Shown in pieces: positions 53,647-57,905 of a DNA stretch of 57,905 bases. Origin of the DNA: Cercozoa sp. M6MM (Eukaryota > Endomyxa: Ascetosporea); NCBI GenBank assembly GCA_040357565.1, contig JBDODJ010000071.1. One strand, written 5' to 3'. The translations under genes and the position numbers were made by a program. How positions within the stretch are numbered: the first letter of the stretch is position 1; each line of letters opens with the position of its first letter. The notes beneath the pieces are model-generated. The model was given only the letters and a program-made list of their open reading frames with translations, was not told the DNA's origin and did no database searches.

Positions 53647-54167
53647 TCAACTGAAGCCCGGGCAGCCACCGCTCAAACATGCGATGAAAGGCAGAACAAA
53701 GCCCGGAATGGCCCCAGTTATCGCCATCACGATGCCCAAGGCGGTGAGTCCAGCTACGAGTACAGCGAATTTATTTACAGTCAGCACCTGCAAGGTGTAA
53801 TAAATTTACTTGTACCCGCGATAACGGCAATGCCACCGCCCATGAGAGCAAAGCCAAGGATTGATGCAATCACGAGAGCGAGCTCCTTGCTCACTCGTGC
53901 ACTGCCGCAGCCAACCGTGCTGCCGCCGTAGGAGCCCCGCCAATCGGAACAACTGCCTTCGTAGTAGTACGCACCTCGGCCGATGCTGCGATCCAGCGCA
54001 GCGAGGTCGGCGACAGGACGGCTCCAGTTCACTACCCCTGCGGTCTGTAGAACGACATTTTGATGCAGTGTTGTACTGACAGCACCGGAATCAATTGATT
54101 TCTTTACAGGGCCGCCGCCGTACGCTGCTGCTGGCGAAGGGGGAGGTGATCGCGAAAGATACTGCAT
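53647..54167 (-). CDS. Small two-helix membrane protein, paralog A (131 residues)
   Basis: Exons 54167-54108, 54044-53816 and 53753-53647 on the minus strand give 131 residues with intron phases identical to paralog B. Seen: MQYLSRSPPPSPAAAYGGGP; TAGVVNWSRPVADLAALDR; GRGAYYYEGSCSDWRGSYGG followed by VGCGSARVS; hydrophobic helices ELALVIASILGFALMGGG and LTALGIVMAITGAIPGFV; and the tail LPFIACLSGGCPGFS. Compared with B it gains a Cys in the SCSDW segment and has a second tail Cys (GGCPG). Product and function unknown. Both copies are intact by eye and conserve the hydrophobic segments better than the loop, which argues that both are used. Confidence 0.75.
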
Positions 54168-54790
54168 CAGCGGCCAAAACTACCACTACGCTTGAACCGA
54201 AAAGCCGTTGACCGACTTGGCTCGGTTTATGCGGCAGGCCAGGAGGCATGTCGAGACAAAAAGTCCGGGCCAACGAAGCCGCAGAAAAAGGCAAAATGTG
54301 CGAGACAGTTCCAACGGGACTGCTACCAGATTTTCCAAGGCAGCACCGGGAGATATTAGTCTCGCCTCATGGTCTCGCCTGCGTCGTAGCCACAACTGCC
54401 ACCAGTCAGTGCAGCGATGGGGGTAAGCAGGTTTCCTATTCATCTCGATACCGGAGTATCGAATGAAGCATGATGTGATCTGATATCGGCCACGCAGCCG
54501 TGATTTTTTTGCCTCCTGAAATCGTCGAATTACACAAGTCATGGGCTGACAACATTTGAATAGAATACAGAAGGCGGCAGGCTCACAGAGTTCATTGGCT
54601 TCTCTTGGAACAAACGAGCTTGGGCGCGGCGACCCTGGAAACGCAGATCATGGCTGGTATTAGATCACATCATGGCGGGCCAGGGTTAGCCAGGACGTTG
54701 ATGCGATGATAGGATTGATTGATTTGGGTTCAGTTGTTGTTCTACCCACGCTAGCAGCTAGAGTATAGACTTGGAAACACGACACGCCAG
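54168..54790. other. Intergenic region between gene A and UTP13
   Basis: Both neighbours are on the minus strand. The first 170 nt hold the duplicated 5' flank of gene A (54194-54340). A 16-nt palindrome, CGATACCGGAGTATCG, lies at about 54449-54464. No AATAAA for UTP13 and no coding were recognised. Confidence 0.5.
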
Positions 54791-57700
54791 CTATTGAATG
54801 ACATCGAGCACGTCGCAGCAGTAGTCGACAAAGTAGCTTTGTTCCAGCAAGCGATCGCAGCGTCGCAAGTGCCTGTCGTTGTAGGCCTCGAACGCCTCCA
54901 GCAGGTCTTCGACGTCGGCGACGCGTCGCAGCGTCGTCAGCGGCACGCGCTGCAACACCACGCGCATCACGATCTGCGCCGCTGTGGATACAGACACACA
55001 TGCATGATCTAGTCGGGTGCATAGTCATATGCATGTATAGTATATACACAGAGTTAGATATACACATAGATATAATCTACTATATATATATATAGTACGC
55101 AGGTAGGTGCGTGCCGACGTGTTCCACTCGCGTGCAAAGTGCAGCAAACGCGACAGCTGCGGCAGTGTCAGTGTCGTTAGCGCCTCGGCCACTGCCGTGT
55201 CTCGAGCTTCCTGGGGGAGGGGGTAGTGTAGGGGAGGTACGGTAGGTGGGGGGGCAGTCTACCACACAGCCGGCCGTGTGCGCAATGAGAGCACGCAGCA
55301 CAGCCAGCAAATCGCGCGGTCGCTCCAGGTCCAGTGCCAGACGCATCGCGGCTGACCACTGGGGTGCAGAGGGGGGGGGGGGGTAAAGGTAAAGCAAGGG
55401 GGCAAAGGTCCTACCTTCTTGCCACGCAGTGCGTTCTGCAGTCTCTGCGCATCCTCGACCTGCGCCTGCTGCGCCTGCGTCTCCTCCAGCAGTCGTGCCT
55501 GCGTCGCGTCCTTCCAGGCGCACAGTCGACCGGCGGCGCCGCCTGTCAGCACGCGCACCTCGCCCTGCCACACCAGGCGTAGGGGTAAACAGGGGGGGGG
55601 GCAGGGGTAGGGGGTAAGACACCTCCTCTCGCATCGCGAGCGCCCAGATACGCTCGTCGTGAGCACCGCCAAAGGTGGCGTCGCACTCCTACGGTGGAAA
55701 GGTAGAGGGAGGAGGTAGGGGGGGGGGGGTAAAGGGCGCGAGGAACGCACCTCAGTCCGCAGCGTCCACAGCTTGAGCAGCGAGTCGGCACCGGCCGTCA
55801 ACAGCTGCGTTCCTTGCGACAGAAAAACACAGCGCAGCACTGCGCCTGTGTGGCCTTGCAGCACCTGCGGGGAGAGGGGGTAAAGAGAGGAGGGTAAGAG
55901 GGGGGTAACGACGCTCACACCTTGCGGCACGTGCCGTCGCTGAGCGACCAAATTCGCACAGTTTTGTCACCGGCTACAAGTGTAGCCACACACACATACA
56001 TACATACATACATACATACGCACAGACATACACACAGACATACACACATATATATACACACAGACATCTATACAACATGCACATACAGAGGTACCTGCAG
56101 AGGCAAGGATGCGGTCCCTCGGCGAGAAGGTCAGGTCCCAGATTCCTCTGTCCAAGGGGGGGGGGGGGGGAAAGAGGGGGTAGGCACAGACACAGACACA
56201 GACACAGACACAAACACACAGACACACACAGACACACACAGACACACACACACACACACACAAACATACACACACAGACACAGACACAGACACACACACA
56301 CACAGACGCACCTCTTGTGGCCGCTCATGTCCCGCAGCAGCGCGAGCGAGCGATCGCGCGGCGACACGTGCCACAGTTTGACGCGCTTGTCGCCGCCGCC
56401 CGTGGCCACCACGCCGTCGTCCTGTACGGGGGGGGGGGCAAGGGAGTAAGGGGGTAAGAGAGGTAAGGGGGTAAGAGGGTAAGAGGGAGGTAGGGAGGTA
56501 AAGGGAGACGACGCACAGGTGACACAGCGAGACAGTTGACGTCCTTGTCATGTGCCACGACGGTACTCTTTGTGGCCAGACTGATCGGAGTGTGATCCCT
56601 GTCACCGTCACTTTCACCGTCACTGATACGATCGATCAAACCGTCAATGTCCCAGAGTTTCACGGTGCGATCGGCGGCGCCACTCACCAAGAAGGCACCC
56701 TCCTTCCTGCCAGGGGGTAAAGGGGGTCAGGGGCAAGGGGTAAAGGGGGGGGGGGGTAAATGTACCGATGCGAGAAGGCGAGCGCATTGACGGCGGCGAC
56801 GTGACCACGTGCCACGGCGACACACCGTGCCCGCACCGTGCCCTCACCGTCACCGTCACCCTCAGTGGTGACACGTGTCACGTGCCACACACGCACCGTG
56901 TTGTCCTTGCCGGCTGTGGCCACCAAGTCGCCTGCGGGGGGGGGGGGGGAAAAGGGAAAAGGGCCGGGGTGGGGGGGGGGGGTAAACCGAAGGCAGCGGC
57001 GGCCACGCACATGACGGTGTGTTCGTGACCCTCCAACAGAACCGTCTCGCCCGTGCCCGTGTGCACCACACGTGCCTACTCAAGGGAAGGGGGTGAGGGA
57101 ATAAGAGGGGGGTAGGGGGTANNNNNNNNNNNNNNNNNNNNNNNNNNNNNNNNNNNNNNNNNNNNNNNNNNNNNNNNNNNNNNNNNNNNNNNNNNNNNNN
57201 NNNNNNNNNNNNNNNNNNNNNAAGGGGGTAAAAGGGTGAAGGGTGGTAAAATACAGGAATTTACCGCATCCACGCAACATCGTAGATTTCGTCTGTCTCG
57301 GCGGGAATCTGGGGGAGGGGGGTAAAGAGGGGGGTAAGGGGTAAAGAGGGGTAAAGAGGGGGCAAAGAGGGAGGCAAAACCATCTTGTCGCAGTGCAAGT
57401 GCGGCCACCGCAGCACTCGCAAATGCTGCTGCTCGTTGATGCACACGGCACTGCACAGCGCTCTCGACCTGCGACAGGGGGGGGGGGAGGGGGGGGGGGG
57501 GGGGGGGGGGTAAGGGGTAAGATGTACCACAAAAGGTGCGTGATCGTGCCGCCTCTGATTTCGTGTTCCGTGTGTGGCTGCAAGGAGAGTAAAGGGAGGT
57601 AAGGGGGTGGGGGGAGGGGTAACGTGGGGCCAACCTTGATGTGCTTGGAGGGCGTGTCGCCCAGCAGGTCGGCCAGCGCGTACTTGCGCAGAGTGCCCAT

Positions 57701-57905
57701 CTCGCCCACCACACACACATCCAGCTGCGCCACCGGCACCTACTCAATGGGGGAGTAGGGTAAAGTGGGGTAGGTAGGGGGTAGGTGGGGTAAATACCTG
57801 CGTCAGCGCCGTGTCGATCTCTTCGTCGACGCCAATGTCGATTTTGGCCGCCAACTGCGCCAACTTGAGCGCATCTGGGGGGAGGGGGTAAACGGGGGAG
57901 AAGGG
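54791..57905 (-). CDS. UTP13: UTP13/TBL3, U3 snoRNP WD40 protein (5' partial)
   Basis: UTP13 is a subunit of the UTP-B part of the small-subunit processome, which assembles on pre-rRNA in the nucleolus. About 17 minus-strand exons cover the second half of the tandem WD40 repeats: GTLRKYALADLL; LLEGHEHTVMCVAAA; LVATAGKDNTVRVWHV (about 56885-56935); LVSGAADRTVKLWDI with VVAHDKDVNCLAVSP (about 56520-56700, close to the CHDKDINSVAIAP segment of TBL3); VATGGGDKRVKLWHVS; GIWDLTFSP; DKTVRIWSLSDGTCRKVLQG; GAVLRCVFLSQGTQLLTAG; and ADSLLKLWTLRTE. The C-terminal Utp13 domain follows: LCAWKD, LRGKKWSAAMRLALDLERP (about 55300-55440) and YNDRHLRRCDRLLEQSYFVD, stop 54791-54793. Introns carry sense-strand C-tracts, one long TG array (56187-56310) and a 100-N gap (57122-57221). 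The N-terminal WD repeats lie beyond the window. Confidence 0.92.
57122..57221. other. 100-N assembly gap in a UTP13 intron
   Basis: Exactly 100 N flanked on both sides by G-rich, TAAA-containing sequence (the antisense view of the common C-rich intron tract), so the gap most likely hides a longer tract of the same kind. Confidence 0.9.

Overview
The window is protist-like nuclear DNA: nine or ten spliceosomal genes packed on both strands, many short GT-AG introns, short exons (some about 30 nt), no bacterial operon structure, and intergenic gaps of about 0.3-0.9 kb. Coding exons are fairly GC-rich. Many introns are filled with microsatellites: C-runs of the type TTTACCCC, and TG, TA, CT and CTGA repeats. 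I cannot name the species. A free-living unicellular eukaryote is likely, and a centrin-binding (Sfi1-like) protein is compatible with a flagellate. The sequence has six N gaps (three of 100, three of 10), all in or beside intronic low-complexity tracts.

Layout. 1-6180 (+): the 3' part of an SHPRH-type SNF2/RING ubiquitin ligase, with its 5' end off the window. 6957-7540 (+): weakly supported exons with a signal-peptide-like start, either a small gene or the 5' end of the next one. 7590-10770 (+): PP2C phosphatase with a long Q/P-rich N-terminus. 11290-37003 (+): one very large, densely interrupted gene for an all-helical, solenoid-like giant protein that I do not recognise, with a basic then acidic tail. 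37455 to about 41018 (-): Ariadne-type RBR ubiquitin ligase, convergent with the giant gene. 41327-43962 (-): coiled-coil/Sfi1-like repeat protein. 44331-49897 (+): unrecognised protein with long acidic repeats, divergent from the Sfi1-like gene. 50359-51773 (+): class I SAM-dependent methyltransferase of the leucine-carboxyl-methyltransferase type, fully resolvable in eight exons. 52642-53204 and 53647-54167 (-): two tandem paralogous genes for about 131-residue membrane proteins, three exons each. 54791-57905 (-): UTP13/TBL3, a U3 snoRNP WD40 protein, with its 5' end off the window.

The genes do not form an obvious pathway. Two are ubiquitin ligases (SHPRH-like, Ariadne-like), one acts in ribosome biogenesis (UTP13), one is a phosphatase and one a methyltransferase. 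The most unusual items are the giant solenoid gene, the strand-biased telomere-like C-rich intron tracts with a few islands of reversed polarity, the sharp split between microsatellite-filled and ordinary introns from gene to gene, and the tandem duplication of the small membrane-protein gene, whose unit can be traced into both flanks. I saw no retroelement, DNA transposon, tRNA, rRNA or CRISPR array. Exon boundaries were read by eye from frame continuity and GT/AG sites; except in the methyltransferase and the two paralogs they should be taken as approximate.
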